Assembly: GCF_030409685.1 (NCBI RefSeq)
Contig: NZ_JAUFQJ010000015.1
Location: forward strand, 1-64,000
Length of the DNA stretch: 64,000 nucleotides
Reading direction: 5' to 3'
From: Ferruginibacter paludis
GTDB lineage: Bacteria > Bacteroidota > Bacteroidia > Chitinophagales > Chitinophagaceae
Shown here: in pieces, positions 27,235 to 36,689 of the stretch
How the letters are laid out: every line of letters begins with the position of its first letter
Numbering within the stretch: position 1 is the first letter of the stretch
The notes under the pieces: generated by a model
The model's input: only the letters and a program-made list of their open reading frames with translations
Told to the model about the DNA's origin: nothing
Databases searched by the model: none
Translations under genes and position numbers: made by a program

Positions 27235-28734
27235 CTATCTGCTGATCTTCCTGACGCCTTTCGACTTTGTATCCGCCACAGCAAAATGCGCAATGGATGG
27301 AACGGCACTTGCCTGCAAAATGTTCAACCTTATTTTTGAAGCAGTACAATATTCAGGCAATAAAATAATACGGCAGGCACCAATGGTATCGCCCATATGG
27401 ACCGTGCTCCAGGCTCCGTTATTAAATACTTCAATTGAAAATTGCTGCACAAAAAATTTCCGGATGGTACTGAAGCCATCCGCCAGGCTGCTGTCCTGTG
27501 ATTGTTCAAATATAGTGATGCGGTTAAAGCGGCTGCCGGGTTTTAAATCCATTTCCAGCGAGGCCCTGGTATCACCAGCGGTCCACCAGGTTTCCAAACT
27601 AACATCATTTGCTTTTGCCGGAGCAAATTGTTTATCAGGCGAACTGTTGGTGGCAGTGATGGGAATATTAAATGCCATGTTCTGATAGCCTGATGGCAAT
27701 GGCGCTTTGCCGTCGCGGATGCCAAGCCTGTCAGCCAGCGACAAAATCGTGTTGCGTTCATGCGCTCTTATTTTTCCATCCTGCCCCGGTGGAACATTTA
27801 AGATGATGATGTTGTTGTGCGCCGTTGTCCAGTAAAATAATTCTTCCAGTTCATCCACGCCGCGTGCGGGCATCATAGCCTTTTTCTGAAACCAGTTCCA
27901 GCGATCAGAGAGGCAAAGCGTATGCTCCAGGATCAGGTATTTATTTTCCTTATTGCGACTGTATATTTTCGGGTCGTCCCATCTCGCCAGGTTGGGATCT
28001 TTTGTTCTGAAATCAACCGGGTAAAAACGGATGGGGTCACCCGCCTGCATATCAACCGGCAACTGAATTTTATCAATCTTTTCCCGCGTGCCGATGGTAT
28101 GGTTAACCGTTACCAGGCAATTGGGCTGCAGCTTTTTAATGTGTGCATATACTTCAGGTATTTTCCAGTCGTCATCTTTTTTTGCCCAGCCGCCGTCAAA
28201 CCATACCTCGCAAATGGGGCCGTACTTTGTAAGCAGTTCCGTAAGCTGGTGCTTCATGTACTGAACATACACTCCCGGGTCAGGGTTGTTGTGCGTGGGC
28301 TCATGCCGGTCCCACAGCGAATAGTACAGGCCCAGTTCAATACCATATTTTTTACAGGCTTTGGCGACCGCACCCACCACATCTGTTGTAACCGGAGACG
28401 AAGCCACATCGTAGTTAGTGTATTGACTGTTCCACAAACAAAAGCCATCATGGTGTTTTGTAACCAGTATCACATACCTGAAACCTGCTTCCTTAGCCGT
28501 TTTTATCCACTGGTCGCAATCGGGCTGTGTTGGGTTGTACGACGATACGGGCAGGCTGCCATCCGACCATTCTGTTTCATTAAACGTGTTAATGCCAAAA
28601 TGAATAAACATACCATACCCTCTTTTAACCTGCGTGAGCTGTAAGGCGGAAGGTTTAATTTGTGCGGCTGCGCTGCCGGTTATTACAAGCAAAAAAAGCA
28701 ACATCAGCGTATTGTTGAACAAGGCAGATTTCAT
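27235..28734 (-). CDS. Alpha-L-fucosidase, GH29
   Basis: A 499-residue secreted enzyme with signal peptide (cleavage near AAAQ25). GH29 landmarks: GMFIHFGINTF (41-51), the histidine pair VTKHHDGFCLW (91-101), GIELGLYYSLWD and CEVWFDGGW with the nucleophile Asp180. The last 140 residues (from about 355) resemble a discoidin/F5-8C carbohydrate-binding module (TWWTAGDTRASLEMDL). It hydrolyses terminal alpha-L-fucose from glycans in the periplasm or outside the cell. A second, unrelated fucosidase family (GH95) is encoded at 50429-52900. It starts 205 bases from the divergent phosphodiesterase gene and may share regulation with it. Confidence 0.93.
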   Translation of the reverse strand: MKSALFNNTLMLLFLLVITGSAAAQIKPSALQLTQVKRGYGMFIHFGINTFNETEWSDGSLPVSSYNPTQPDCDQWIKTAKEAGFRYVILVTKHHDGFCLWNSQYTNYDVASSPVTTDVVGAVAKACKKYGIELGLYYSLWDRHEPTHNNPDPGVYVQYMKHQLTELLTKYGPICEVWFDGGWAKKDDDWKIPEVYAHIKKLQPNCLVTVNHTIGTREKIDKIQLPVDMQAGDPIRFYPVDFRTKDPNLARWDDPKIYSRNKENKYLILEHTLCLSDRWNWFQKKAMMPARGVDELEELFYWTTAHNNIIILNVPPGQDGKIRAHERNTILSLADRLGIRDGKAPLPSGYQNMAFNIPITATNSSPDKQFAPAKANDVSLETWWTAGDTRASLEMDLKPGSRFNRITIFEQSQDSSLADGFSTIRKFFVQQFSIEVFNNGAWSTVHMGDTIGACRIILLPEYCTASKIRLNILQASAVPSIAHFAVADTKSKGVRKISR

Positions 28735-28939
28735 TATAGCGGTTGTGTTTTTGAAACTTGAAATGTAAACTGCTTTAAAGATAAGGCTTGTAAGTTAAAG
28801 CCAATCCCAACCCGGCTCCATATGGCAGGTAAAATAGATCATTCAATAACAATTATTAATTGTAATGCGACTTGATTTTAGTCTGCAGACAAATAATTTT
28901 TTTAACAACGCCCTGCTTAAATTTGCTCACAAACAGGAT

Positions 28940-30163
28940 ATGAAAAAATTAATCACGTTTCTTTTTATTGTGATTGCGGGCCACAGTGCCGCTCAGAAAA
29001 AAGCTGTATTTATAATTGCAGACGGCATACCTGCCGATGTAATTGAAAATGCTGCTGCACCGAACATACAACGCATTGCGAAGGCAGGCACGTACACGAG
29101 GGCGCATGTAGGCGGCGATAAAGACACCTACAGCCAAACCCCCACGATATCTGCTGTTGGCTACAACAGCTTGCTTACCGGCACCTGGGTCAATAAACAT
29201 AATGTGTGGGACAATGACATTAAAGAGCCCAACTACCACTACCCAACTATTTTTACTTTGTTCAAGGCGCAATATCCTGCCAAAAAAATTGGTGTGTACA
29301 GCACCTGGCTGGATAACCGGACAAAGCTGGTCGGTGAAGGCATGGCGGCAACCGGCAACGTAAAAGTGGATTATGTTGCAGACGGATTTGAACTCGACAC
29401 CATTCATTTTCCGCATGATGATAAATCTGCCTACCTGCACAACATTGATGAAAAAGTAGCCGAAGCCGCTGCGCAATCCATACAACAAAACGCACCCGAC
29501 CTTTCCTGGGTGTATCTTGAATACACGGATGATATGGGGCATATGTATGGCGACAGTCCGCAACAGCTGGACGCCATCGAAAAGCTCGATAAACAGGTAG
29601 CTAAAATCTGGCAAGCCATTCAATACAGGCAACAACATTTTCATGAAGACTGGCTCATCATCCTCACCACCGATCATGGCCGGGAGGAAATCAGCGGGCA
29701 CAACCATGGAGGACAGACACCAAGGCAACGCACCACCTGGATGGTTAGCAACAAACGCTTTAACAATTATGCACAGGTAAGCAATCCCGGTATTGTAGAT
29801 ATTATGCCGGCACTGGCCGATTTTTTTAAAGTAAAAATTCCGGGCAGCATTCAACGGGAAGTAGATGGCATCTCCCTGCTTGGCAAAGTATCTGTAGCGC
29901 TGCCGCAACTGAATTACTTTCAAAACAAAATGGACATCAGCTGGCAGGTATTTGATACCGGAGGCACGGCAAAGATCTGGATCAGTACTACCAATCATTT
30001 TAAAGACGGAGGCCAGGATGCTTACCAGTTACTGGCAGAAGTGCCCGTAACCCAACGGCACGCCACCATCAACATCAGCCGCATCCCCGCCGATTTTTAT
30101 AAAATTGTTATTGAAGGAAAATACAATACCGTTAACCGTTGGTACGTAAAGACGGCGAATTAA
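28940..30163 (+). CDS. Exported nucleotide pyrophosphatase/phosphodiesterase-like phosphatase
   Basis: A 407-residue exported protein, taking the ATG at 28940 (MKKLITFLFIVIAGHSAAQ) because it begins a signal peptide; an earlier start at 28865 would add 25 residues. It belongs to the alkaline-phosphatase superfamily of the NPP type: VFIIADGIPADVI gives the first metal Asp, QTPTISAVGYNSLLTG carries the nucleophile Thr, YLEYTDDMGHMYG and TTDHGREEISGHNHGG hold the remaining metal ligands. The last 80 residues look like a small beta domain. It probably releases phosphate or nucleotides outside the cytoplasm. The exact substrate cannot be read. Confidence 0.87.
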   Translation: MKKLITFLFIVIAGHSAAQKKAVFIIADGIPADVIENAAAPNIQRIAKAGTYTRAHVGGDKDTYSQTPTISAVGYNSLLTGTWVNKHNVWDNDIKEPNYHYPTIFTLFKAQYPAKKIGVYSTWLDNRTKLVGEGMAATGNVKVDYVADGFELDTIHFPHDDKSAYLHNIDEKVAEAAAQSIQQNAPDLSWVYLEYTDDMGHMYGDSPQQLDAIEKLDKQVAKIWQAIQYRQQHFHEDWLIILTTDHGREEISGHNHGGQTPRQRTTWMVSNKRFNNYAQVSNPGIVDIMPALADFFKVKIPGSIQREVDGISLLGKVSVALPQLNYFQNKMDISWQVFDTGGTAKIWISTTNHFKDGGQDAYQLLAEVPVTQRHATINISRIPADFYKIVIEGKYNTVNRWYVKTAN

Positions 30164-30343
30164 AAGCAAACAATATTGTGTGGTAATCAGCTGTTGACTG
30201 ATACATGGATTTTTGCCTTCATCAGGGGCTTGAATTTACCGGCGTACCTGCAGATTTTACTCTTTAAATATCGATGAAGGAAGTACAGGCAGCACTTAAA
30301 AATCACCCACCTCAAGGTGTAAAAATTTGCTACGCGAATACTT

Positions 30344-32860
30344 TTACCTCAACAACTCATCCACTCTTTTAAATGCATATCCTTTTTGTTTTAACGCCGT
30401 TATCAGTTCACTTAAACGGTCATACAATTTATCGGTACGGCGGCTGTCTGTACCAATGTGCAGCAATAAAATATAACCGTTTAAACCATGTGCATCACTT
30501 GCTTCGGTTTGCAAAATGGACTGGTAGATTTCACCTGAGCTGCGGTAATTTTTTAAACCGGGGTAGGTATAATCCGCATTGCTCAACGTACCGGGCGAGT
30601 AGTTGATGAGCTGCAGTCCGGATGCTTTTGTCCAGGCCGCAATGCTGTCGTTGTACCATTCATAAGGTGGCAAAAAACAGGTTGGTTTTGCAATGCCGTT
30701 TTTGCTGATGGCCTGCAGGTTGGCCTTGAGGTCGGCGGTGAATTGTTTTTTTGTTACCAGCAAACTGTCGCGGTTGTTCCAGTCGCAATACAGCAGGTGC
30801 TGGTCGCTGTGTGGCCCAAGGTAGTGGCCTTGTTGCCGCAGCTTTTTAACCAGTGAACGAAAGGCGGGGTTGCGGTAAAATTTACCGGTAAAAAAGAAAC
30901 CGGCTTGTATGTTTTGCTGGTGTAACACACCAGCAATGTGTTCGCCGCCATCGGCAAATTCATCACCGGTAAATACCAGTGCCAGTTGTTTTTTATCTGT
31001 TTGTCCCCTTGTTACTGCGCCCTTAAAAATAGTGTTATGCGGTTGCTTTGCTTCCGCCTCTTTAGCAGCCGCCAGGTAAATCAGCGATGCCGTTCCATCC
31101 ATGGTAGGTTCGTTGGTGCTGTAGTCGCCATAGTCATCGTGGTAAACGGCCAGCCCGCTTTGAAAAGCCGCGTACTCATCTGCCTCCTGCAACCGGATGC
31201 CAATGAGGTTACTAAAAATGGTGGTGTATACCGGGCCATCTACCAGTCCGCCGTTGATGGGATATTGTTTTAAATGCGTAAAGGCAGAGTGCGGATCTAC
31301 CGGGCTATCGCCCCAGGCCGGTAAGCCATACACCATGGAAGTACCCCATGGATTGCAGCCAAAGAGCCAGTCAGTGTTGGCCTGTTCCAGTTCGGCAAAG
31401 GTGCCGTCGCCTGTGAGTTGCCGGTACCAGTAACATTGAATAGCGAAGGACGTTGTTAGATTATTACTGCACCAGATAAATGGTATGCCGCGGTAAAATG
31501 CGTTTTGTTTGGCCTTGCCCCATACCCGTTCAATGCCAGTTTTGTAATAGCCGGTGATGGTGTCTTTTGTTTTACCTTTTAGTTGTTTGGCTAATTCATA
31601 ATGACCAATATTTACAAACGGGTACCACTGGTAATGTTTGGCGGTATCAGCTCCCAGCCAGGGCGTGACCGGCTCTGCCGCTGCATAACGCATAGCCTTG
31701 CTGAGCGTGGCAGGCAACAATGCATTGGGTTTGCTGCGCCATTGTGCCTGAATCATTTTTGCTGTTACAGCATTGGCCAGTTCCATATCATCCACCCAAT
31801 TGTCTTCTGCATAAATGTAAGGCGACCTTACGGAAGCGGTCTGTGTAACCCCCGGCTTCCTGCCTGCAAATGCCAGTGCGGTAATTGCCTTCTGTTGTAG
31901 TATAGTTGCAAATGGTGTATCAGTCTTGTCAAATAATATGGAACCCAATCCAAAGGCACTGGCAAACTTGGCTGCTGTGGAAGATGTGCCGGTAGTGTTG
32001 TTCATAAACTTACCGCGTTGCTGCGGTTCGCCGCTTACAAAATATACCGGCCGCTCAAAACCTCTTCCATAAAAACTATCTTCTTTGGGTATGCGCATGC
32101 CCATGTGATCCCGGTCGTCACCCAACTGGTTAAATAATAAACCTGGCTTCGGGTGCATTTTTAACAGCCAGTCCAGCCCCCATTTGGCTTCGTTGAGCAC
32201 ATCGGGCAAGCCGTCTTTTCCGTCCAGGCCATTGGCCAGTTTTTCATCTGTAAACACGGAAGGAAAATCACGGTAGGCCATCAGCAAATGATAGGTGGCA
32301 TTGGCTGAGGTGGTGGAATACTGCAGGTAATCACTGGCATCATGCCAGCCGCCTGACACGTCAATATGCGTACTGTCTTTTATGCCGGCTGAAGCAGCAT
32401 ACAAAGTATAGCCATCGTGTGTGTGACAACTGTCTTTTAAATATGGATTAAAACCACTTCGCTGCTGCCGCATGTATTGCAAACAAAAATCGGCCACGCC
32501 GTTGTAAACGGCCGCATCAATTGAGAACGCCGGTGACAGGGCATTGCCTGCCGAAAGATAATATTTGCCTGGTTTGTTGAATAATGAAAAATTGAGCCGG
32601 AATGTATTTTCAAAAGGACCATAAGCGTCAAAATTTTTTGATGCCGGTGCTGTAAAAACTGTTTTACCGCTTGCTGAATCCACCAGATTAAACGAGGTGA
32701 TTTGTTGTGCGCCTTTGCCACACCATACCGCTATCTTAATGCCGCCAGGTGTATAACCCAGTTGATTAATTCTGATCCATGCATCCTGGCCCGGCGCATC
32801 AAACATGGAACACAACAGGCAGATTGATAAAAAAGAAGCAGCGATAAGTTTCCGGTTCAT
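30344..32860 (-). CDS. GH9 glycanase fused to a NodB/CE4 polysaccharide deacetylase
   Basis: An 838-residue exported protein. After a signal peptide (to about 25), residues 26-110 form the Ig-like CelD_N domain usual before GH9. The GH9 catalytic part (about 115-610) has IDVSGGWHDASDYLQYS with Asp174 and Asp177, and later WLFGCNPWGTSM and HSAFTHL. From about 625 a second enzyme follows: LALVFTGDEFADGG in place of the CE4 TFDDG motif, GPHSDQHLLYC giving the metal-binding HxxxH, and CFLPPYEWYND. Cellulase-type hydrolysis and deacetylation in one chain suggests an acetylated or amino-sugar substrate such as chitosan-like polymer or peptidoglycan. That substrate is inference. Confidence 0.88.
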   Translation of the reverse strand: MNRKLIAASFLSICLLCSMFDAPGQDAWIRINQLGYTPGGIKIAVWCGKGAQQITSFNLVDSASGKTVFTAPASKNFDAYGPFENTFRLNFSLFNKPGKYYLSAGNALSPAFSIDAAVYNGVADFCLQYMRQQRSGFNPYLKDSCHTHDGYTLYAASAGIKDSTHIDVSGGWHDASDYLQYSTTSANATYHLLMAYRDFPSVFTDEKLANGLDGKDGLPDVLNEAKWGLDWLLKMHPKPGLLFNQLGDDRDHMGMRIPKEDSFYGRGFERPVYFVSGEPQQRGKFMNNTTGTSSTAAKFASAFGLGSILFDKTDTPFATILQQKAITALAFAGRKPGVTQTASVRSPYIYAEDNWVDDMELANAVTAKMIQAQWRSKPNALLPATLSKAMRYAAAEPVTPWLGADTAKHYQWYPFVNIGHYELAKQLKGKTKDTITGYYKTGIERVWGKAKQNAFYRGIPFIWCSNNLTTSFAIQCYWYRQLTGDGTFAELEQANTDWLFGCNPWGTSMVYGLPAWGDSPVDPHSAFTHLKQYPINGGLVDGPVYTTIFSNLIGIRLQEADEYAAFQSGLAVYHDDYGDYSTNEPTMDGTASLIYLAAAKEAEAKQPHNTIFKGAVTRGQTDKKQLALVFTGDEFADGGEHIAGVLHQQNIQAGFFFTGKFYRNPAFRSLVKKLRQQGHYLGPHSDQHLLYCDWNNRDSLLVTKKQFTADLKANLQAISKNGIAKPTCFLPPYEWYNDSIAAWTKASGLQLINYSPGTLSNADYTYPGLKNYRSSGEIYQSILQTEASDAHGLNGYILLLHIGTDSRRTDKLYDRLSELITALKQKGYAFKRVDELLR

Positions 32861-33022
32861 AATGCAGCATGGTTTATTGGACCCTAAAGTTAAACCATCA
32901 GCTCACGTTTCAGAAAGGTTCTTTTCATTCAAAATAAAAGAGGAACCAAGCTGTTTTTACAAAGATTATTATCCATATCAATGGAAAAAATTGTGACGCG
33001 GAAAAATAAAAAATATGCTTAT

Positions 33023-33910
33023 CTATTTTAGTTTTTCTTTAAAAAAATCAATGGTGCGTTGCCAGGCAAGTTCGGCAGCCGCCTTGTCATAGCGGGGTGT
33101 GGTATCATTATTAAAGCCATGGTTTACGTTGGGGTAAATATAGGCAGTGTATGTTTTGTTGTTTGCTTTTAATGCGGCTTCATAGGCGGGCCAGCCTTCA
33201 TTTACACGGGTATCTAAACCAGCATAATGCAATAACAGCGGCGCCTTTATTTTGGGCACGTCATCCACAGGAGGCTGACCGCCATAAAAAGGAACAGCCG
33301 CGGCAAGTTCCGGGATACGCACTGCCATCTGGTTAGCGATGCCACCACCAAAACAAAAACCTACCACACCCACTTTGCCATTGCAGTCTTTGTGTTTTAC
33401 CAGGTAGTCGTAGCCTGCTATAAAGTCTTCCAGCATTTCATTTTTATCCCGCTTGCTTTGCAGTTCACGACCTTTGTCATCATCACCCGGGTAACCGCCC
33501 AAGGGTGTTAATGCATCGGGTGCAAGCGAAATAAATCCTGCAAGCGCCACCCGCCTTGCCACATCTTCAATGTGCGGATTAAGGCCGCGGTTTTCGTGCA
33601 CTACCACCACACCGCCCCATTTGGGTTGCGAACCGGTGGGCATTGTGAGCAACGCTTTAATGGTACCGCCGCCCCTTGGCGACGGATAGGTAATGTAGCT
33701 GGATTGCACCCTGGGATCACCGGCTTTTACCTGGATGGCGCCTTCGTAATCGGGCATCAAAAAACTCATGAGGGAGGTTACCGTAATACCGCCTACCGCA
33801 TAAGCAGTTAGCTTTTGCATAAAGTCACGCCGGTTTACGCGGTTGTGGGCATAGTCGTCATACAAATCAAATACCTCCTGTTGGATGTCTTCCTTTTTTA
33901 TATTTTCCAT
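33023..33910 (-). CDS. Dienelactone hydrolase family protein with Tat-like leader
   Basis: A 295-residue alpha/beta hydrolase. The N terminus has an extended region followed by NRRDFMQKLTAYAVGG, a twin-arginine-like export signal (Arg27-Arg28), then LMSFLMPD. The enzyme part shows VVVHENRGL (Glu106), the nucleophile elbow GFCFGGG with Cys186, Asp233 in HYAGLDTRV and His264 in NVNHGFNN, the Cys-His-Asp triad of dienelactone hydrolase. Such exported forms are common in Bacteroidota and their true substrates are mostly unknown. No aromatic catabolic genes are nearby, so carboxymethylenebutenolide hydrolysis is not supported by context. Confidence 0.88.
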   Translation of the reverse strand: MENIKKEDIQQEVFDLYDDYAHNRVNRRDFMQKLTAYAVGGITVTSLMSFLMPDYEGAIQVKAGDPRVQSSYITYPSPRGGGTIKALLTMPTGSQPKWGGVVVVHENRGLNPHIEDVARRVALAGFISLAPDALTPLGGYPGDDDKGRELQSKRDKNEMLEDFIAGYDYLVKHKDCNGKVGVVGFCFGGGIANQMAVRIPELAAAVPFYGGQPPVDDVPKIKAPLLLHYAGLDTRVNEGWPAYEAALKANNKTYTAYIYPNVNHGFNNDTTPRYDKAAAELAWQRTIDFFKEKLK

Positions 33911-34195
33911 GGCAGCCTGTTATGTGTTTTTTAAAGTTACAAAATAGGTTGCAACAAAAAAGGGGCCATGAAAAGGAGATAGGTGGCTTCTCTTCAACAC
34001 AGCTTACAGGAAATATATAACCCCGCTGCTCATCTGACTTACCAGCAGGAAGCTGGATTTGATGATGAATGAACCAGTCAATGGTTGGTTTAAAATAAGC
34101 ACGGTTTTTCGGTAGCGGGAAATCTGGATAACAGGCAGCAGGCTAATAAAAAAGCCATGTATATTTGACTTTAATTTTCAATACTTCATTGCTGT

Positions 34196-35068
34196 ATGGT
34201 TAACCATTTATTTAAAAGTATATTGCTGGCGGTTGTGCTGTTGCTGACTTTTTCCGTAACAACTGCACAAAAAGTAAAAGAGCCCAGGACTCCTGCAGAA
34301 TGGACAAGGCCTTATCAGCCATTCCGCATTGCAGGCAACCTGTATTATGTGGGCACGTATGATTTGGCGTGTTATCTTATAACAACAAGCGAAGGAAATA
34401 TCCTCATCAACACAGGACTGGCGTCGTCTGCTGCACAAATCAAAAAGAATATCCAAACCCTCGGGTTTAAATTTGCTGATACAAAAATACTGTTGACTAC
34501 ACAAGCCCATTACGATCATATGGGTGCGATGGCCGCCATTAAAAAAGCAACCGGTGCACAACTGATGGTGGATGAAAAAGATGCGGCGGTATTGACATCA
34601 GGCGGCAGTACGGATTATGCATTGGGTCAACATGGAATAAGCTTTAAACCGGTAAAAGCGGATCGTTTACTCCGTGATGGGGATACCATTCGCCTCGGCA
34701 ATATGCAACTCGTGCTGCTGCATCACCCCGGTCATACTAAAGGCTCCTGCAGTTTTTTATTTACGGTAAAAGATGAGCAGAGGTCTTACAAAGTACTGAT
34801 CGCCAACATGCCTTCAATTGTTACGGATAAAGCATTTACAGCTATCTCCACCTACCCTGAAATAGCCGGCGATTATGCGTATACTTTCAACGCAATGAAA
34901 AATATTTCTTTTGATATCTGGCTGGCATCGCATGCCGGTCAGTTTGACCTGCATAAAAAGCATCAGCCCGGCGATGCTTACAATCCGGCTGCTTTTAAAG
35001 ACCAGCAGGGATATGATGAAGCCCTCAGGGATTTGCAGGAAGAATATCAAAAAAAGCTGCGGCAGTAA
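34196..35068 (+). CDS. Subclass B3 metallo-beta-lactamase, GOB-like (Gln at first zinc position)
   Basis: A 290-residue exported metallo-hydrolase with signal peptide MVNHLFKSILLAVVLLLTFS to about Gln25. The metal motif reads QAHYDH (Gln103, His105, Asp107, His108), with Gln where most members have His. His180 in HHPGHTKGS and His246 in WLASHAGQF complete the two sites, followed by DLHKKH. The Gln substitution together with the ASHAxQF segment is known from GOB enzymes of Elizabethkingia. Length and order match the B3 family, whose members hydrolyse penicillins, cephalosporins and carbapenems in the periplasm. Activity is not shown; environmental B3 homologues vary in efficiency. Confidence 0.88.
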   Translation: MVNHLFKSILLAVVLLLTFSVTTAQKVKEPRTPAEWTRPYQPFRIAGNLYYVGTYDLACYLITTSEGNILINTGLASSAAQIKKNIQTLGFKFADTKILLTTQAHYDHMGAMAAIKKATGAQLMVDEKDAAVLTSGGSTDYALGQHGISFKPVKADRLLRDGDTIRLGNMQLVLLHHPGHTKGSCSFLFTVKDEQRSYKVLIANMPSIVTDKAFTAISTYPEIAGDYAYTFNAMKNISFDIWLASHAGQFDLHKKHQPGDAYNPAAFKDQQGYDEALRDLQEEYQKKLRQ

Positions 35069-35209
35069 GGTGCGGTCGTCAGCAGGAATACAGTGGCGCA
35101 ACCTGGTGTTAATAACTTGCGGCGGTACAACGCTTTTTGTATTTTTATGTACCACCGTCCATTTTTGTAGTGTGTTTTTTAATTATCTACTATACTAAAA
35201 CTAACAAAC

Positions 35210-35740
35210 ATGAAAGCAATTCAATTTTTTATGTCGCTGTGCCTTTTATTGTGCACCGTCAATTTTGCCCAGGCACAATCACCAGTAAATGATATGGTGA
35301 AAGAATGGGAGCGGGCCAAAGAATATACAAAAGAATATTTGGATACCATGCCCGAACCGGGCTACGCCCTGAAACCCACGCCGGAAATGCGTTCATTTGC
35401 AGAACAGATGCTGCATTTAACCGATGCCAATTATGGCTTTGTTTCTGCCGTTACAGGGGAAAAAAGCCCGGTTGGTTTTGGTGAGTCAGAAAAAACAACC
35501 GACAAATCAAAAGCTAATGTAACCAAGCTGGTAATGGCAGGTTATGATTTTGTAATTAACAGTATTAAAAAAATGACACCAGCGCAGCTGAATGAAAATG
35601 TAAAATTGTTCGGCAGATTTGATTTGACAAAAGGCGCAGCGCTCGCTAAGTGCTTCGAGCATCAAACGCATCACCGCGGGCAAACTACTGTGTACATTCG
35701 TTTGGCAGGAGCTAAGCCACCAGCGGAGAAATTATTTTAA
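35210..35740 (+). CDS. Exported DinB-family protein
   Basis: A 176-residue protein with signal peptide (MKAIQFFMSLCLLLCTVNFA, cleavage near AQAQ23). The rest is a DinB-like four-helix bundle: VNDMVKEWERAKEYTKEYLD, SFAEQMLHLTDANYGFV with the first metal-ligand-type His, and AKCFEHQTHHRGQTTVYIRL with the HxxxHRGQ pattern that supplies the other histidines. DinB proteins bind a divalent metal and often act as thiol S-transferases; export is frequent in Bacteroidota. It follows the beta-lactamase gene by 141 bases on the same strand. A terminator lies directly downstream. Reaction unknown. Confidence 0.87.
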   Translation: MKAIQFFMSLCLLLCTVNFAQAQSPVNDMVKEWERAKEYTKEYLDTMPEPGYALKPTPEMRSFAEQMLHLTDANYGFVSAVTGEKSPVGFGESEKTTDKSKANVTKLVMAGYDFVINSIKKMTPAQLNENVKLFGRFDLTKGAALAKCFEHQTHHRGQTTVYIRLAGAKPPAEKLF

Positions 35741-35764
35741 GCGATATGCTGATATATTATTTTC

Positions 35765-35792
35765 AGGCGCAGATAAGTTCTGCGCCTTTTTT
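35765..35792 (+). terminator. Rho-independent terminator of the DinB gene
   Basis: AGGCGCAG (35765-35772) and CTGCGCCT (35780-35787) form an 8-base stem with a 7-base loop, followed by TTTTTA. It lies 25 bases after the stop. Confidence 0.85.
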
Positions 35793-35890
35793 ATTGAAGG
35801 ATGATAGCGGAGACGCCGGTTATTATCAACTACTCTAAGCATGTACTAAATAACACAATAGTCTTCCTGTATCGTTCTCTTTTTTGATTC

Positions 35891-36041
35891 GTTGACTTCG
35901 CCTCCACAGCCAGCGGGCTGCGTAACTGCGACGCTGCTGCTTTTGCTTCTTTCAAAAAAATATGCTTCGCATTTTTTTGAATTCCGGCTGGCCGGAACCG
36001 AACCAAAAGATGCAGCTTTCGCAGTTATTGTTTTCAACTCG
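35891..36041 (+). repeat. Structured intergenic repeat element, copy A
   Basis: This 150-base sequence occurs again at 43015-43170 with about 80 percent identity. It folds as nested stems. The outer arm 35923-35945 (starting TAACTGCGA, ending CTTTTG) pairs with 36005-36027. Inside lie an A7/T7 hairpin (CAAAAAAAT to ATTTTTTTG, 35953-35979) and the palindrome TTCCGGC-TG-GCCGGAA. Several differences between the copies preserve pairing (see findings). It lies between genes, with no credible coding potential. It could be a REP-like or miniature mobile element, or a structured RNA. Confidence 0.75.
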
Positions 36042-36189
36042 GAGGGATACTTTGTGTTGCCTAAAGTGACAGGTTTAGTATTCGGAATGAGGGGTAGGTT
36101 ATTTGATTTCTACAGACATTTAAAATAAAGTGATCATTATCTTGTAAAATACAAAAGATAAGGTTCTTTAAATTGTAAAAAATTAAACA

Positions 36190-36687
36190 TCAGCAACAAC
36201 CCGGCTTGCCCGAACAACACTGCATCGCTGAGATAGGCTGTCCGGTAAATATTTCTTCCTGTGTGGCAGCTCTTATGCTTTTAATTGTTACATCATAATA
36301 AAGCGTCTGCCCCGCAAGCGGGTGATTGGCATCTGCTGTTAAATAATTTTCATCCGCCGCAACAATTGTTGCTTCCCTTCCATCCGGCATTTGAATGACA
36401 TCATCCACATTCACAAAGCCGGTATGCCGGTACGCCTGTATTGGAAGCCGGTACACCTGCGCTTCATCATACAAACCAAATGCATGTGAAGGAAGAAGGG
36501 TGATCTTTTTATTTTCATTGATGACACTACCGTACAAGGCTTGTTCTATTGCAGGTAAAATAGTTCCGGCTCCCTGCACAAAGTCAAGTGCGGCAAAACC
36601 TTTATTGCTGTCCAGCACAGTGCCCTGCTCATTGCTGAGCTCATATTCAATTGATACAACGGTTCGGCTTGCTACTTTCATCTCCAT
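36190..36687 (-). CDS. FKBP-type peptidyl-prolyl isomerase, SlyD-like
   Basis: A 165-residue cytosolic protein. The FKBP domain is split by an insert-in-flap domain as in SlyD: VVSIEYELSNEQGTVLDSN and FVQGAGTILPAIEQALYG, then LPSHAFGLYDEAQ, the insert (PIQAYRHTGFVNVDDVIQM) and ANHPLAGQTLYYDVTIKSI. The tail SAMQCCSGKPGCC is short and cysteine-rich, like the metal-binding tail of SlyD. It should catalyse proline isomerisation with chaperone activity. Its start lies two bases after the stop of the GH116 gene, so the two are very likely one transcript. Confidence 0.9.
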   Translation of the reverse strand: MEMKVASRTVVSIEYELSNEQGTVLDSNKGFAALDFVQGAGTILPAIEQALYGSVINENKKITLLPSHAFGLYDEAQVYRLPIQAYRHTGFVNVDDVIQMPDGREATIVAADENYLTADANHPLAGQTLYYDVTIKSIRAATQEEIFTGQPISAMQCCSGKPGCC

Positions 36688-36689
36688 TG

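Noticed and set aside
27922..28644. 240-codon frame on the plus strand
   Set aside because: Antisense to the GH29 fucosidase, whose catalytic motifs are unambiguous.
28949..29998. 349-codon frame on the minus strand
   Set aside because: It is fully antisense to the phosphodiesterase gene, which has clear signal peptide and metal motifs; the antisense product resembles nothing.
34160..34167. TATATTTG as a -7 promoter element before the beta-lactamase gene
   Set aside because: It fits TAnnTTTG, but no TTG lies 19 bases upstream, so it was not called as a promoter.
35892..36128. 78-codon plus-strand frame across the structured repeat
   Set aside because: The second copy of the repeat has frame-changing differences in the A/T runs, and the changes keep base pairing, not codons.
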